Source: a virus
DNA length: 45,331 nt
Reading direction: 5' to 3' (one strand)
IMG/VR virus record: IMGVR_UViG_3300032177_000022
Span: 1 to 45,331 of that record
Below are positions 1 through 7,933 of this stretch, piece by piece; the stretch's first letter is position 1, and each line of letters opens with the position of its first letter. Made by a program: the position numbers and the translations under genes. The notes beneath the pieces were generated by a model. The model did not search any database. It saw only the letters and a program-made list of their open reading frames with translations, and was not told the DNA's origin.

Positions 1-87
1 GCTGATCTTCGCCGTGTACTTCTTGCCGAGGCTGATGCTCCCGAGCGTCACCTGGAGTTTCTTCTGATTCGCTGTTTCTTTCGCCAT
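1..87 (-). CDS. Partial CDS, N-terminal 29 residues, possibly joined to the repeat protein at the right edge
   Basis: Only the first 29 codons lie in the window, and the gene runs off the left edge. The visible peptide is lysine-rich with a short beta-prone stretch. ATG at 87 has GGTG 6 nt upstream. An in-frame ATG at 99 is possible but lies almost on top of the AGGA. It sits 26 nt downstream of the 114-368 gene and would share its promoter at 442-415. The codon boundary at position 1 is in phase with the open frame entering at 45331, so on a circular molecule it would be the N-terminus of the NSG-repeat protein. No family was recognised from 29 residues. Confidence 0.6.
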   Translation of the reverse strand, partial: MAKETANQKKLQVTLGSISLGKKYTAKIS

Positions 88-113
88 TCGCGTCACCATT
101 CTTCCTGCCGGCG

Positions 114-368
114 TCAGGCCGGCATTGTGGGGGTTTCGTCCTTGGGCTTCCGCGCCCGCGTCCGCTTGGGCTTGTTGTCCTCCTGATATTCCAGCCACTC
201 CGGCGCAATAAGGTCCCTGAACAGGGCCGTCAGGGACATCCTGGGCAGCTTCCGCTTCTTCGCCGCGGCGAAGAGCCGGGCGAACAACTCCGGCTCCCGG
301 ACGTTCAGGACGTTGTATGCCGGGATGTGCGCTGTCGGCCCCGCTTCCTTGCTCTTTGCTTTCGCCAT
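114..368 (-). CDS. Small basic protein, 84 aa, unknown function
   Basis: An open frame extends upstream to 653, but the ATG at 368 has AGGAG 10 nt before it, and the promoter at 442-415 ends just upstream, so this start is preferred. The product is highly charged. It has a central helical segment (about residues 27-58) with an RMSLTALFRDLI stretch that could be the helix of a small DNA-binding fold, and a Lys/Arg-rich tail ending in acidic and Pro/Thr residues. It is the first gene of a leftward transcript. No family was recognised. A small nucleic-acid-binding early protein is a guess from composition and position only. Confidence 0.7.
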   Translation of the reverse strand: MAKAKSKEAGPTAHIPAYNVLNVREPELFARLFAAAKKRKLPRMSLTALFRDLIAPEWLEYQEDNKPKRTRARKPKDETPTMPA

Positions 369-414
369 GAATCTCGTTCTCCTGTTCGTCGTCGGCCCAA
401 CTGATTTCATAGGA

Positions 415-442
415 ATAATAGCACGGAGATTTTCCTTGTCAA
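415..442 (-). promoter_or_regulatory. Strong sigma70-type promoter for the leftward early transcript
   Basis: On the minus strand the -35 hexamer is TTGACA (442-437, perfect), followed by a 16-nt spacer and TATTAT (420-415, one mismatch). The region is AT-rich in an otherwise GC-rich genome. Transcription would start near 408 and reach the AGGAG and ATG of the 114-368 gene. The -35 and spacing match those of the other strong leftward promoter at 35183-35156. Confidence 0.8.
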
Positions 443-488
443 TAGAAAAACAAAAATATATTTTGATTTTCTTTGGCGACCGTGCCGA

Positions 489-497
489 TGATAGAAT
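489..497 (+). promoter_or_regulatory. Candidate extended -10 promoter for the 3D-domain gene
   Basis: TG at 489-490, one base, then TAGAAT at 492-497 forms an extended -10 element on the plus strand, 29 bases upstream of the ATG at 526, with the ribosome binding site AAAGGG between. An alternative pair is TTGTCA (436-441), 17 nt, TATTTT (459-464). Either would be divergent from the leftward promoter and overlap its AT-rich region. Confidence 0.4.
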
Positions 498-525
498 TGG
501 CTTTAGAGAACGAAAGGGCAAACTC

Positions 526-951
526 ATGTGCAAGGCGATATTGGCTCTGACACTGGCGGCTTCGATCTCGGCGGCGGGGGATTCGCGGCGGACCTTCACC
601 CTGACCGGCGTGCGAATCACCGCGTACTGCATCTGCGAGAAATGCTGCGGCAAGGCCCCCGACCATCCCCTCTACGGCGTTACGGCCACCGGCCACAAGG
701 TCAAGGACGGGGATCGGATCGTCGCCGTGGACCGCAGGCTCATCCCGCTCTACTCAACGGTCATCATCGGCGGGGTGAGCTACTTGGCCCTGGACACCGG
801 CGGGGCGATCAAGGGCAGGCGGATCGACGTGCTTGTCACCGGGACGGATGCGCATCGGCGGGCGATGGCTATGGGGGTCCGGCGGGGGACGGTGGTGGTG
901 CAAAAGCGGTTGCAAAAGCGCGCAAGCGGTTCAAAAGCGGTTCCCAAATAA
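526..951 (+). CDS. Secreted 3D-domain protein, probable peptidoglycan-acting enzyme
   Basis: The product is 141 aa. Residues 1-17 form a hydrophobic signal-like segment. The rest matches the 3D (Asp-Asp-Asp) domain: ITAYC near residue 31, an AVDRR..PLYS block with D69, LDTGG with D90, and RIDV with D101. In known proteins this double-psi beta-barrel is related to the MltA lytic transglycosylase core. Four cysteines (35, 37, 40, 41) cluster near the N-terminus. The C-terminus is a lysine-rich tail from near-repeats of an AAAAGCGGTT unit. It is the only rightward gene in the left 35 kb, lying between the early promoter and the late terminator. Host-wall cleavage at lysis or entry is inferred from family and position. 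ATG at 526 has AAAGGG upstream; the longer frame to 313 has no such site. Confidence 0.75.
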   Translation: MCKAILALTLAASISAAGDSRRTFTLTGVRITAYCICEKCCGKAPDHPLYGVTATGHKVKDGDRIVAVDRRLIPLYSTVIIGGVSYLALDTGGAIKGRRIDVLVTGTDAHRRAMAMGVRRGTVVVQKRLQKRASGSKAVPK

Positions 952-979
952 AAGCCCCCGGCTGAGGGTGACCGGGGGC
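946..979 (-). terminator. Rho-independent terminator of the long leftward transcript
   Basis: Perfect 8-bp GC-only stem GCCCCCGG (954-961) with CCGGGGGC (972-979) and a 10-nt loop. On the minus strand the stem is followed by TTTTATTT. It lies 48 nt past the last late gene (stop at 1028) and at the end of the convergent 3D-domain gene. Confidence 0.85.
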
Positions 980-1027
980 GAGCAGGTGGGCCGGGGAGAC
1001 GGGCCGGCCACGCTCAGGCGAAGGCGA

Positions 1028-1933
1028 TCAAATGTCCGCCACGGTGTACTTCTTGTGGCTGCCCACGTCGATCGTCACGTCCTTCAAGGCACAGAATGGC
1101 GTCTGGAAGGGGTTGGTGAAATCGACCATGCCGTTGGGATCGCTCAGCACCGAGCCCTTGAAGAACTTCCAGCCCGTGGGCGCCACCTTGGCCCGCAGGT
1201 CCTCGGTCGAGAAATCCACCTTGCCGTAAGCCTCCAGGGCCGTCAGTGCGCCGACGGAGTTGTAGAAGAGGGTCGCCCCCGCCTGCTGGTAGATCGCCGC
1301 AACTATGCCGCTCTGGTGAGCAGCCACGCCGTTGTCGTAGTGCCGCCACGTGCCGCCGTACTGGTTGACGGTGGCCAGCCGCGAGTAGGTTTTCAGGTTC
1401 ACCTGGCCGTCGATCTTGGTGATGGGAACGGCCGTGCCTGCCGCCTTGGTGACGTTCTCCAGGTTCACCGTGCCGCTGCCGGCAATCAGGGCTATCGTCT
1501 CGACCTGGCAGGGGGTGCCAGGGACCGGCCCGACAGTAACCGTGCCTGTCGTGTTGATCCGCAAGGTCGTGTTGGCCAGGCCGTCGAACTCGACCGTGCC
1601 GCGGCCCTGAATGTTCGCACTGACGGTGTTGGCGACGCTCATGTAGCGGATGCCCGTGCCGTAGTCGTCAAACAGGTTGGCGTGGCCGGAGAAGACCGAG
1701 CCGACGTTGAACTTCACCGGCGCCGCCGAGGATGCCCCGAAGTTACAGTTGGACAGGTTGATCACGCTGTTGACCGCCGTGGCCGACAGGTCGCCGGTCA
1801 GGGTGTAGGTCGTCGGTGCATCGGCGGGAAAGATCAGGTTTTGGTCTGCCGCGATTGCGACAGTCCAGTTGCCCGTCGTGGCCAGGTTGCCGGTCCCTGC
1901 GCCGCCCGTGAAAATGTTATCCGCTATCGCCAT
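1028..1933 (-). CDS. Probable distal tail or virion structural protein, 301 aa, beta-repeat type
   Basis: This is the last gene of the late transcript, with AAGGAG before the ATG at 1933. The protein is rich in Thr, Val, Asn and Gly and poor in charge, with many short alternating beta-strand-like stretches (for example VNSVINLSNCNFG, GTVNLENVT, GQVNLKTYS), which suggests a beta-solenoid or beta-sandwich appendage. There is no signal peptide or membrane segment. It follows the glycosyltransferase-like gene by 5 nt. A tail-tip, fibre or decoration role is inferred from composition and position. No named family was recognised. Confidence 0.7.
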   Translation of the reverse strand: MAIADNIFTGGAGTGNLATTGNWTVAIAADQNLIFPADAPTTYTLTGDLSATAVNSVINLSNCNFGASSAAPVKFNVGSVFSGHANLFDDYGTGIRYMSVANTVSANIQGRGTVEFDGLANTTLRINTTGTVTVGPVPGTPCQVETIALIAGSGTVNLENVTKAAGTAVPITKIDGQVNLKTYSRLATVNQYGGTWRHYDNGVAAHQSGIVAAIYQQAGATLFYNSVGALTALEAYGKVDFSTEDLRAKVAPTGWKFFKGSVLSDPNGMVDFTNPFQTPFCALKDVTIDVGSHKKYTVADI

Positions 1934-1938
1934 GATCG

Positions 1939-2643
1939 TTACTCCTTGTCTTTTTCGCCTGGGTCGCCTATAATCGGGGCATGAAGATCATCGCATACAT
2001 CTGCTACGCCGCTCTTGCCGCCGTCGTCCTTGGCACCCTGGGTACGCTGGCCGTCGTAGGCGTCCAGGTCGCATCGACTTGTTGGAAGATCGGGTATGTT
2101 CCCATGCCGTGACATGCCGGCTTCTAGTTTCTCATCCGTCACAAACGCCGGCCCCGGAAACACCGTTACTGGAACCCGGTGACCCACTGTGCCCGCCTTA
2201 GCGACCCCGAGTCCCGCTTTGCGGCATTCGTTGTAGAGCATATTGCATCCGCAAGTGCCATCAACGGGAGCCGCCCAGCATTGGTCAAGCCGCCCTACCG
2301 CCCGCCGACTGAACTTGATAGCTCCGCTGGCAAGGCCGGTCGGGTGCGCCTCACGGCCACGGGCATCGACTACGTGCGGCCCGGTCACGTCGGCTTCGCC
2401 GAGGATGAACGGCTCGCTCTCGACCGTTAGGACAATATCGTCGTCGAGCATAACCAGCCAGGGCAGGTCCGTTTCAGTGATGAACCATCGGAATATCTCG
2501 TTGCGGACGGCGAACGTGCCTTTCCACGTGGCCGAGCCGATGAACTCGCGGTAGTGGGCGACGGACTGGCCGAAGCGGCGCAGGTGCCGATTGACCGTCG
2601 GCCGGCCTTTGAGAACCGCGAATTGAATCTCCGGGTATATCAT
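1939..2643 (-). CDS. GT-A-type glycosyltransferase-like protein, 234 aa
   Basis: The ATG at 2643 overlaps the previous stop by ATGA, so it is preferred over the longer frame to 2766. The layout is that of a GT-A nucleotide-sugar transferase: an AVRNEI segment near residue 45, then a hydrophobic strand running into the metal-binding DDD at 67-69, and a later GTCGCNMLYNECRKAGL block followed by a GH pair that could supply the metal-ligand His. It probably glycosylates a virion protein or a cell-surface or DNA target; the substrate cannot be read from the sequence. Its place between structural genes favours virion decoration. Confidence 0.65.
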   Translation of the reverse strand: MIYPEIQFAVLKGRPTVNRHLRRFGQSVAHYREFIGSATWKGTFAVRNEIFRWFITETDLPWLVMLDDDIVLTVESEPFILGEADVTGPHVVDARGREAHPTGLASGAIKFSRRAVGRLDQCWAAPVDGTCGCNMLYNECRKAGLGVAKAGTVGHRVPVTVFPGPAFVTDEKLEAGMSRHGNIPDLPTSRCDLDAYDGQRTQGAKDDGGKSGVADVCDDLHAPIIGDPGEKDKE

Positions 2644-3707
2644 GCCGGCGGCTCCCATACGCCGTCGCCCCATTCCGTGTCGTCGTGGCAGCCGCCTGCC
2701 CCAAACTCGATAGTGCCGGTGCCTCCTGGGTAGCTCTTGCGCCAGACGGCGCCGGAGATTACGCAACTCAACGTCAGGCTATCGTTCGTCGTGCGCAGTT
2801 CCAATAGGCCGGCGGTGGTGACGCGGGCATGAATATGAAAGTCAGCGATAGCCTCAACGCCCGTGGCGATTAGGACCCCGTCCTTATCATGCGCGGTGTA
2901 TGAAAGTTCAATCCACTCGCTGTCGTCGCCTAGCCAGGACGCGATGCCGTTGCCGGCAAACCCGCCATTTGTGCGGGCTTCGGTGTTTCCGGGGTGATTC
3001 CCAATGAATAAGTCATACTCGCACCGCCGCAAGTCAAGGGCAATTTGCAGAAATGAATTGAGGCAACCAGCCAATGTCCAAAAGGTGCATTCTTCCGGGT
3101 AACTTTCATAATACCGGCTCATGCTGTAGTGAGCCGTGAACGAAGCTGTAGTATCGGCCCCGCCGCCACCCGCGCCCCCGCATCCGATCAAACACGCGCA
3201 CCAGACCGTCCCTGCCCCGGTCCCCTCGCGCCAGAGTATCTTCGCCGAGCCGGTAGCGGCGGCGGTCAATGTGGCCGTCGAGCCGTCGGTGATGTCCGCC
3301 CACTTCTCCGTACCCGTGGCGAATATCACCTTCACGCGGACGACGCCCTGAATGATAGCCAGGCCGCGGCCGCTTTTGGGAATGGCCTGTTGGAGCACGG
3401 CGAACCTGCCCTCATGCCCGCGCGCCACGGAAGGCACGATGGTAGTGAAGGCGATGTCGCTGTACATGAAGGTGGCGGGGTCCTCCGTCGGTTCCTTGTG
3501 GACGGGATTCTCAAGGCCGACGACGGCCGCGAATTCGAGATCGAGATCGGAGTAATTCTCGATGTATACGAGAGTCTGCTCGATGTCCCGATGATCGTGG
3601 GGGTTCCCGCCGACGATGGCCTGAAGCTCCTGAATCGCCAGCGCATGCGAGTCGATCAGTTGCTGTGTGAGCAGGTCCTGCGGGTTGAATCGTATCGGCT
3701 TTATCAT
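2640..3707 (-). CDS. Virion structural protein, unknown, 355 aa
   Basis: It starts at ATG 3707 (ATGA overlap with the upstream gene) and ends in ATGA with the glycosyltransferase gene. The N-terminal 50 residues look alpha-helical with a Gln-rich stretch. The middle has a CACLIGCGGAGGGG hinge near residue 170, and the C-terminal half is beta-rich with Trp and Tyr, ending in EWGDGVWEPPA. The layout suggests an N-terminal virion-docking region, a flexible Gly hinge and a C-terminal beta domain, as in receptor-binding or distal tail proteins. No family was recognised. Confidence 0.7.
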   Translation of the reverse strand: MIKPIRFNPQDLLTQQLIDSHALAIQELQAIVGGNPHDHRDIEQTLVYIENYSDLDLEFAAVVGLENPVHKEPTEDPATFMYSDIAFTTIVPSVARGHEGRFAVLQQAIPKSGRGLAIIQGVVRVKVIFATGTEKWADITDGSTATLTAAATGSAKILWREGTGAGTVWCACLIGCGGAGGGGADTTASFTAHYSMSRYYESYPEECTFWTLAGCLNSFLQIALDLRRCEYDLFIGNHPGNTEARTNGGFAGNGIASWLGDDSEWIELSYTAHDKDGVLIATGVEAIADFHIHARVTTAGLLELRTTNDSLTLSCVISGAVWRKSYPGGTGTIEFGAGGCHDDTEWGDGVWEPPA

Positions 3708-4429
3708 GGCGGATTAAGGAGTCCTGCGAAGCTGACTGCCTCAAACTTGCGATTTACGCCGTCAGGTAAAACGTATTCCCATTTTCCGGTAATTTCGTTG
3801 TAGTCCTTGTTCCACTCTTCCGACCGAGAGGCGACCGTCACTTGATGCTTGTACGCCTTGCGGCCGTCAGGCAATTGGAAGGGGTCGGCGCTGCCGCCTC
3901 TGAACAAAACATGCCCCGGCGCGCCGCCGAGGAACGTATCGGAGTTCACCTTGTCTGCCCACTGTGTGTAGGTATTCAGCCCCGCGGTCATGCGCACCCC
4001 GAAAAGGATCGCCTCCGTGATCGACAGCACCTTGCGGGGCAGGACTTCCCTATTCTCAACCGACTTGCCCGATTCCCACTTGGCTTTGGGATTCTTGATG
4101 TTAAAGGTGAACCCGTCGGCGGAATAGTTGTACCTGATTGCGAAAGCCGCGGCGGGGTCCAGGGCGTCCACCTTCCAGGCCGGGACAAACTCGGCTACGG
4201 TTGTCGCCTTGTTGCCAGCAGGGTCGTCGCTGCCCGTTCCGTACCGCGTCTCCACCGACATGCACTTGAGGAGGCCATTGACGGCGCCGCCGGATGTGTC
4301 CTGGGAACCAAGAAGGGACTGCCTCACGGCCTCGATCTCGCTGATGTCGCTGACGACGACGTGGGTACTGCTCGAACCGCCGTCGAGGCTGAGACGATTG
4401 CGCCAACCTTTTGAAGGGTCTATTGCCAT
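3704..4429 (-). CDS. Phage structural or distal-tail protein, unknown, 241 aa
   Basis: It lies immediately downstream of the tape measure gene (3 nt apart) and upstream of the 355-aa structural gene (ATGA overlap). This is where the distal tail protein or tail hub usually lies in siphophages. The sequence is soluble, mixed alpha/beta and aromatic-rich (KWESG, YTQWADK, EEWNKDYNEITGKWEYVL). No recognisable enzymatic motif is present. Distal-tail function is inferred from synteny only. Confidence 0.7.
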   Translation of the reverse strand: MAIDPSKGWRNRLSLDGGSSSTHVVVSDISEIEAVRQSLLGSQDTSGGAVNGLLKCMSVETRYGTGSDDPAGNKATTVAEFVPAWKVDALDPAAAFAIRYNYSADGFTFNIKNPKAKWESGKSVENREVLPRKVLSITEAILFGVRMTAGLNTYTQWADKVNSDTFLGGAPGHVLFRGGSADPFQLPDGRKAYKHQVTVASRSEEWNKDYNEITGKWEYVLPDGVNRKFEAVSFAGLLNPP

Positions 4430-4432
4430 TGG

Positions 4433-7084
4433 TCAACCTCTCAAGGGTATCCCGTCTCGGACCATGATCGCCACAGAAGCCACAAGGGCGTTGATGCCGT
4501 CCCTGGTCTCTTTGGGAATGTTCGCGTCGGCAAGAAGGGCCGTCTGCGTGTTGCGGACATAACTCATCGCGTCCATAAACTGCCCATCCGTGCGGCCAAG
4601 AAGTTCCTGGGCCTTGTCCATCTTCCGCCGATCATACTCCGCCTTGGTGATCTCTTTGTTGCCCAGCGCCTGCAAAAGTGACTTGTTGTATTCGTCGTAG
4701 ACCTTGTAGGGGTCTTTCTTCATCCGCTCCTGCTTGACAAACGTGGCGGAGTCCCCGCGAGCTTCGCCCCGGACAATGGACTCAATCTCTGCCGGGGTGT
4801 ACTTATTCTGCCTGCGAAGCTCTTCTCTCTTGGCCTCGTAGGGGTCTATCGTGCCGTGAATCATGCCAAGTCTGATCCGCTGGCCCGCGGCAATGTCCGC
4901 GAGTTCCATTTGGTGCTTGTCGCTAAAATACTTCTGTGTCGCGGCGGCTACGTCCTGGATTTCCGCCCGGCGGCCCTCTCCCCATGATCTAACAAGAGAC
5001 CGCTCGGTTTGATTCCATTGCACCTGCTCTTCGGTGGTCTGCCGCGTCACCAGCGACTGCTTGTCCCTGATGTCATCGAGCGTGTCCTTGACGTTCTCCC
5101 CATATTGCTTGTCAAGAATGGCCAGTTTGAGAGTCTTGTCCGCCTCGATCTTCGTAACGTCATCGCCAGCTTTCTTGCCCTTGTCGATCTCAAAATCGTA
5201 CTGCTGAACGAGGGAAGCCCGCTGCTGCTCGTATCCCCTTTTGTAGAGTTGGATTTTGTTCAGGGCGTTCTCTTGGTCCTGCTTCTTATCTTCCTCTCTG
5301 TCCTTCGTGTCCAACTCGTGCCTTCGCTGCTCCTGTGCGAAGGCTAGCCTCGCCGCCTCATTCCTCTGCTTCTCTGGCAGGCTTTTGACCACCTTGTCGG
5401 CCTCTATCGAAGCCCTTGCCGCGACCACAATCTTTGCTTCGAGGCCTGGTATGAGTTCCTTTTGCCCCTTCTTCCTCACTTCTTCCAGTTGTGTGTCAAG
5501 TTTGTGGAGTATATTCGAGCTTTGTTCGGCGGCGAACTTAGCCTCCTCCGTTTGCATTTGGTGGCCCTGCGCCATCGCCTCCGTTTCTATATTGGCCTGG
5601 GCGCCGAGAATTCCCCATCGGCGATTTCTGCCCTCTGGATTCGCTTGTTCTTTTACTAGCCGCCTCTGAAGTTCCGTGTTTCGACTATCATTCCTCTCGG
5701 CCAAGTTCGACTGCTTATCGGCGGCTTCCTGACCGGCCACGTAAACCATGTCATTGATTGCCGTTTCCTGCTTTATAACTTCCATCTCCCGGCCGATGCC
5801 GGTCTGGCCCATGCTTCTGCCAAGGATTGTCCGCTCAAAGGCATTGCCAAGCACCTTACTGACAGACATCTCCGCCAGGTTCGCGTACCTCTGCGCCACT
5901 GACACCTGGTTCTCGCCGGCCTGCGCGGCCAGCCCGGCCGCCTTCGCTCCGAACGGCGTGGTGGTGGCGCTTCCCGCGCTCATTGAGGCAATCTCTTTTG
6001 AGAGGGATGAAAGGCGGTCGGAAAACTCAGTCATGGCCTGCTTGGCACTATTGTTGGCATCCGTCATTCCCTTGAGGGTTTCGCCAACAACAACGGCGGC
6101 CGCCATTACCGCGCCAAGCATCGGACTGCCATACAGAAATCCGCCGGCGATCAGCCCCGCCTCCTGGCCTATTCCGGGAATGTTTCCAAGTGCGCGGGAC
6201 GCCTCAAAGCCGATCATCTGGCGAAGGATTCGCTTTTGGCCCATGCCGGAGAACGTGCCGCCTTGCCCACCCCCGGCGGTTTCGGCCTGAATCTCCCCGC
6301 GTTGCCGCAGGTATGCCTGGTCGATGCGGGCAAGCTCCTGAGCGTTCCCGGCGTGAAGCTGCCGCATGGCGCTGTACTGCTCGGTCAGGACGCGAAGCTT
6401 CCGCTCGCCCGTCGTCTCGGTTGACCGCTGGAATCCATCCTCAATCTTCGCCCGCTCTTTGGCCCCCTGTGCGGCGAGTTTGGTCTTTTCCTTTTCGGAT
6501 GCGACGTTGGCGGCTATCTCGGCCAGGGCGATCTTGTTGTGAGCCTTATTGGCATCGAGCCGGCGCTTTTCGTCCTCCTGCTCGGCCCGCGTGACCATCA
6601 CGCCGCCAGCGCGTTCTTCCTTGGCTTGGTTAGCTTTGGCGTTCGCCAACTCATTATTATCTCTCAAGCCCACGGACAAAGCGGCGGCCAGTTCTTTTTC
6701 ACGCGCGTTGTATTCTTGATCTTTACGCTTCGCTATGCTCTCAAAAGCTTTTTCGCCCTCCCGTGATTCTTTGAATGACTCCTTAGTACGCTGCCGGGCG
6801 CCGGATTCTCGTGCCGCTTCAAGCTGCAAGCGCCGCTGGGCCGTAATCGCCTGGTCGGTCATCTTCCATAGGCTGTGGTAGCCTACCAGTTGCTTCTCTA
6901 TGTCGCGGACAGTTTCACGGGCCGCAATCCCTTCCGGGGTACGCGGCGTTGTCTGCCGGGCAACTTCATAAGCCCTTTGCAGATTGCGAGCCGTCCGAAA
7001 GCCGGCGGCTTCAATCTGTGACAGATCGTTCTTGACCGTCTCTGTGCCGACGACCTTCAGCCGCAATATGGATTCGCGTCCCAT
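4433..7084 (-). CDS. Tail tape measure protein, 883 aa
   Basis: This is the longest gene in the tail block. Its product is dominated by charged helical, coiled-coil-like sequence (Glu, Lys, Gln, Arg, Ala) over about residues 1-270 and 430-830. Between them lies a hydrophobic helical stretch around 285-350 (IGFEASRALGNI through LGAVMAAAVVVGET), the usual tape-measure arrangement for tail-length setting and later membrane insertion. It follows the chaperone and gp10-like genes; its ATG abuts the upstream TAA. If about 1.5 angstrom per residue applies, the tail would be near 130 nm. No muralytic domain was recognised. Confidence 0.88.
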   Translation of the reverse strand: MGRESILRLKVVGTETVKNDLSQIEAAGFRTARNLQRAYEVARQTTPRTPEGIAARETVRDIEKQLVGYHSLWKMTDQAITAQRRLQLEAARESGARQRTKESFKESREGEKAFESIAKRKDQEYNAREKELAAALSVGLRDNNELANAKANQAKEERAGGVMVTRAEQEDEKRRLDANKAHNKIALAEIAANVASEKEKTKLAAQGAKERAKIEDGFQRSTETTGERKLRVLTEQYSAMRQLHAGNAQELARIDQAYLRQRGEIQAETAGGGQGGTFSGMGQKRILRQMIGFEASRALGNIPGIGQEAGLIAGGFLYGSPMLGAVMAAAVVVGETLKGMTDANNSAKQAMTEFSDRLSSLSKEIASMSAGSATTTPFGAKAAGLAAQAGENQVSVAQRYANLAEMSVSKVLGNAFERTILGRSMGQTGIGREMEVIKQETAINDMVYVAGQEAADKQSNLAERNDSRNTELQRRLVKEQANPEGRNRRWGILGAQANIETEAMAQGHQMQTEEAKFAAEQSSNILHKLDTQLEEVRKKGQKELIPGLEAKIVVAARASIEADKVVKSLPEKQRNEAARLAFAQEQRRHELDTKDREEDKKQDQENALNKIQLYKRGYEQQRASLVQQYDFEIDKGKKAGDDVTKIEADKTLKLAILDKQYGENVKDTLDDIRDKQSLVTRQTTEEQVQWNQTERSLVRSWGEGRRAEIQDVAAATQKYFSDKHQMELADIAAGQRIRLGMIHGTIDPYEAKREELRRQNKYTPAEIESIVRGEARGDSATFVKQERMKKDPYKVYDEYNKSLLQALGNKEITKAEYDRRKMDKAQELLGRTDGQFMDAMSYVRNTQTALLADANIPKETRDGINALVASVAIMVRDGIPLRG

Positions 7085-7621
7085 TTATCCGCCCTCGATG
7101 AAGTTCATAACTTCGGTTTCGGCGGCGTCCAGGGCCTGCTCGGCGCCCTGCTCGGCCGCGCGCCTGGCGAAGTAGACGGGGGCGGTCCTGGGCCTCTTGC
7201 TCGACTGGACCAGATTCCCCGCCTTGTCGCGGTAGACGATCCTGTGCCCAAGCTCGACCATTTCGTCATAGAAGACCCGCTTGGCGCGGCCCTTCTTTTT
7301 CTTCTCCTTCTCCGCCCAGCCCCGCTGCTGCTTTCGCCCGCCCTCCCACTTCTTGATGAGCTTGGCGCGGGTCATCTTCGACGACGAGAAAACGCTGATG
7401 ACGTTGGGCCGGTCTCCGCTGCCAGCCCTTGCGGCAAGGCTGGCCGACAGGGCCCCTGACTCGCTGTGTATGTTGCCCTTCTCCAAGGCAACAAGGGGCT
7501 GGAGGTGCTTCAGCAGGATCGGGCGGATTTCCTTATCGGCCATCCGCTTGACCATGCCGTCGAGATACCGCGAGAAGGCCGCGATGTCTTCGGGCTGATA
7601 GATGACACTCAATGTCGGCAT
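7085..7621 (-). CDS. HK97 gp10-like minor tail or neck protein, 178 aa
   Basis: The product has the usual size and make-up of the HK97 gp10 family of head-tail or tail components. It has an N-terminal helix, a GNIHSESGALSASLA segment of the kind seen as TG.L..S in that family, a lysine-rich loop around 97-113, and a C-terminal helical end. A paired domain such as YFARRAAEQGAEQALD is typical of the family's C-terminus. In most siphophages this gene lies before the major tail gene; here it lies between the frameshifted chaperone and the tape measure, which is unusual. The assignment comes from pattern only. Confidence 0.65.
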   Translation of the reverse strand: MPTLSVIYQPEDIAAFSRYLDGMVKRMADKEIRPILLKHLQPLVALEKGNIHSESGALSASLAARAGSGDRPNVISVFSSSKMTRAKLIKKWEGGRKQQRGWAEKEKKKKGRAKRVFYDEMVELGHRIVYRDKAGNLVQSSKRPRTAPVYFARRAAEQGAEQALDAAETEVMNFIEGG

Positions 7622-7927
7622 TTACCATCCTGCCTTCTGAAACTTTCGCCGAATCTCTCGGGAACTCATCGACCGCTTCTTTGCCCGGCCCTGGGCCTTC
7701 ATGCGCCGCTGGTGGTCTTCCTTCATGTCCTGAATCCAGTCCGGCGGCTCATACTTGCAATCCGCCAGCGCCGCCGCTTCCGCAATGTCCCACGGCTCCA
7801 TGATGTACCGTGCTTCCCAGAACTTCAAGACGCTGGGCGGGATCTCGTTGCGGATGAAGTCGAGGTCCCAGATTCCAAACCGCAGCCCGAACGTGGCGGC
7901 AAAGGCAAGGTCGGGCTGCTCTATCAG
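7622..7927 (-). CDS. Tail assembly chaperone, frameshift extension (T-type domain)
   Basis: This reading frame is open from 8068 to the stop at 7622 and has no credible start of its own. It is entered by a minus-1 shift at AAAAAAC (7933-7927) at the end of the upstream chaperone gene, giving a 228-aa fusion (127 + 101 residues). The added part begins LIEQPDLAF, carries FWEARYIMEPWD and ends in a basic tail. The W..(5-10)..EPW pattern and the position before the tape measure are those of the GT-type extension of lambda-like tail chaperones, which bind and hold the tape measure during tail assembly. A TTG at 7828 is an alternative internal start but has weak support. Confidence 0.8.
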   Translation of the reverse strand: MIEQPDLAFAATFGLRFGIWDLDFIRNEIPPSVLKFWEARYIMEPWDIAEAAALADCKYEPPDWIQDMKEDHQRRMKAQGRAKKRSMSSREIRRKFQKAGW

Positions 7928-7933
7928 TTTTTT
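7882..7933 (-). promoter_or_regulatory. Programmed minus-1 ribosomal frameshift signal
   Basis: On the minus strand the zero frame reads GTA AAA AAC TGA. The heptamer A AAA AAC (7933-7927) fits the X XXY YYZ rule, with the stop directly after it. A 7-nt spacer leads to a perfect 9-bp stem, GCAGCCCGA (7919-7911) with TCGGGCTGC (7890-7882), enclosing a 20-nt loop. Slippery site, adjacent stop, spacer length and stem are all as expected for a minus-1 site, and the host gene pair is the one known to use such sites in siphophages. Confidence 0.88.

Noticed and set aside
439-696. Minus-strand 85-aa frame opposite the 3D-domain gene
   Set aside because: It overlaps the promoter region and opposes a well-supported secreted protein gene.
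1014-1984. Long plus-strand frames over the leftward structural genes
   Set aside because: They have Arg/Pro/Ala-rich shadow composition, no ribosome binding sites, and oppose coherent minus-strand genes; the same holds for similar frames across 8573-28700 and 40118-44699.
1939-2766. Longer N-terminus for the glycosyltransferase-like protein
   Set aside because: The extra 41 residues are Arg-rich shadow of the upstream gene; the ATGA-coupled ATG at 2643 is better supported.
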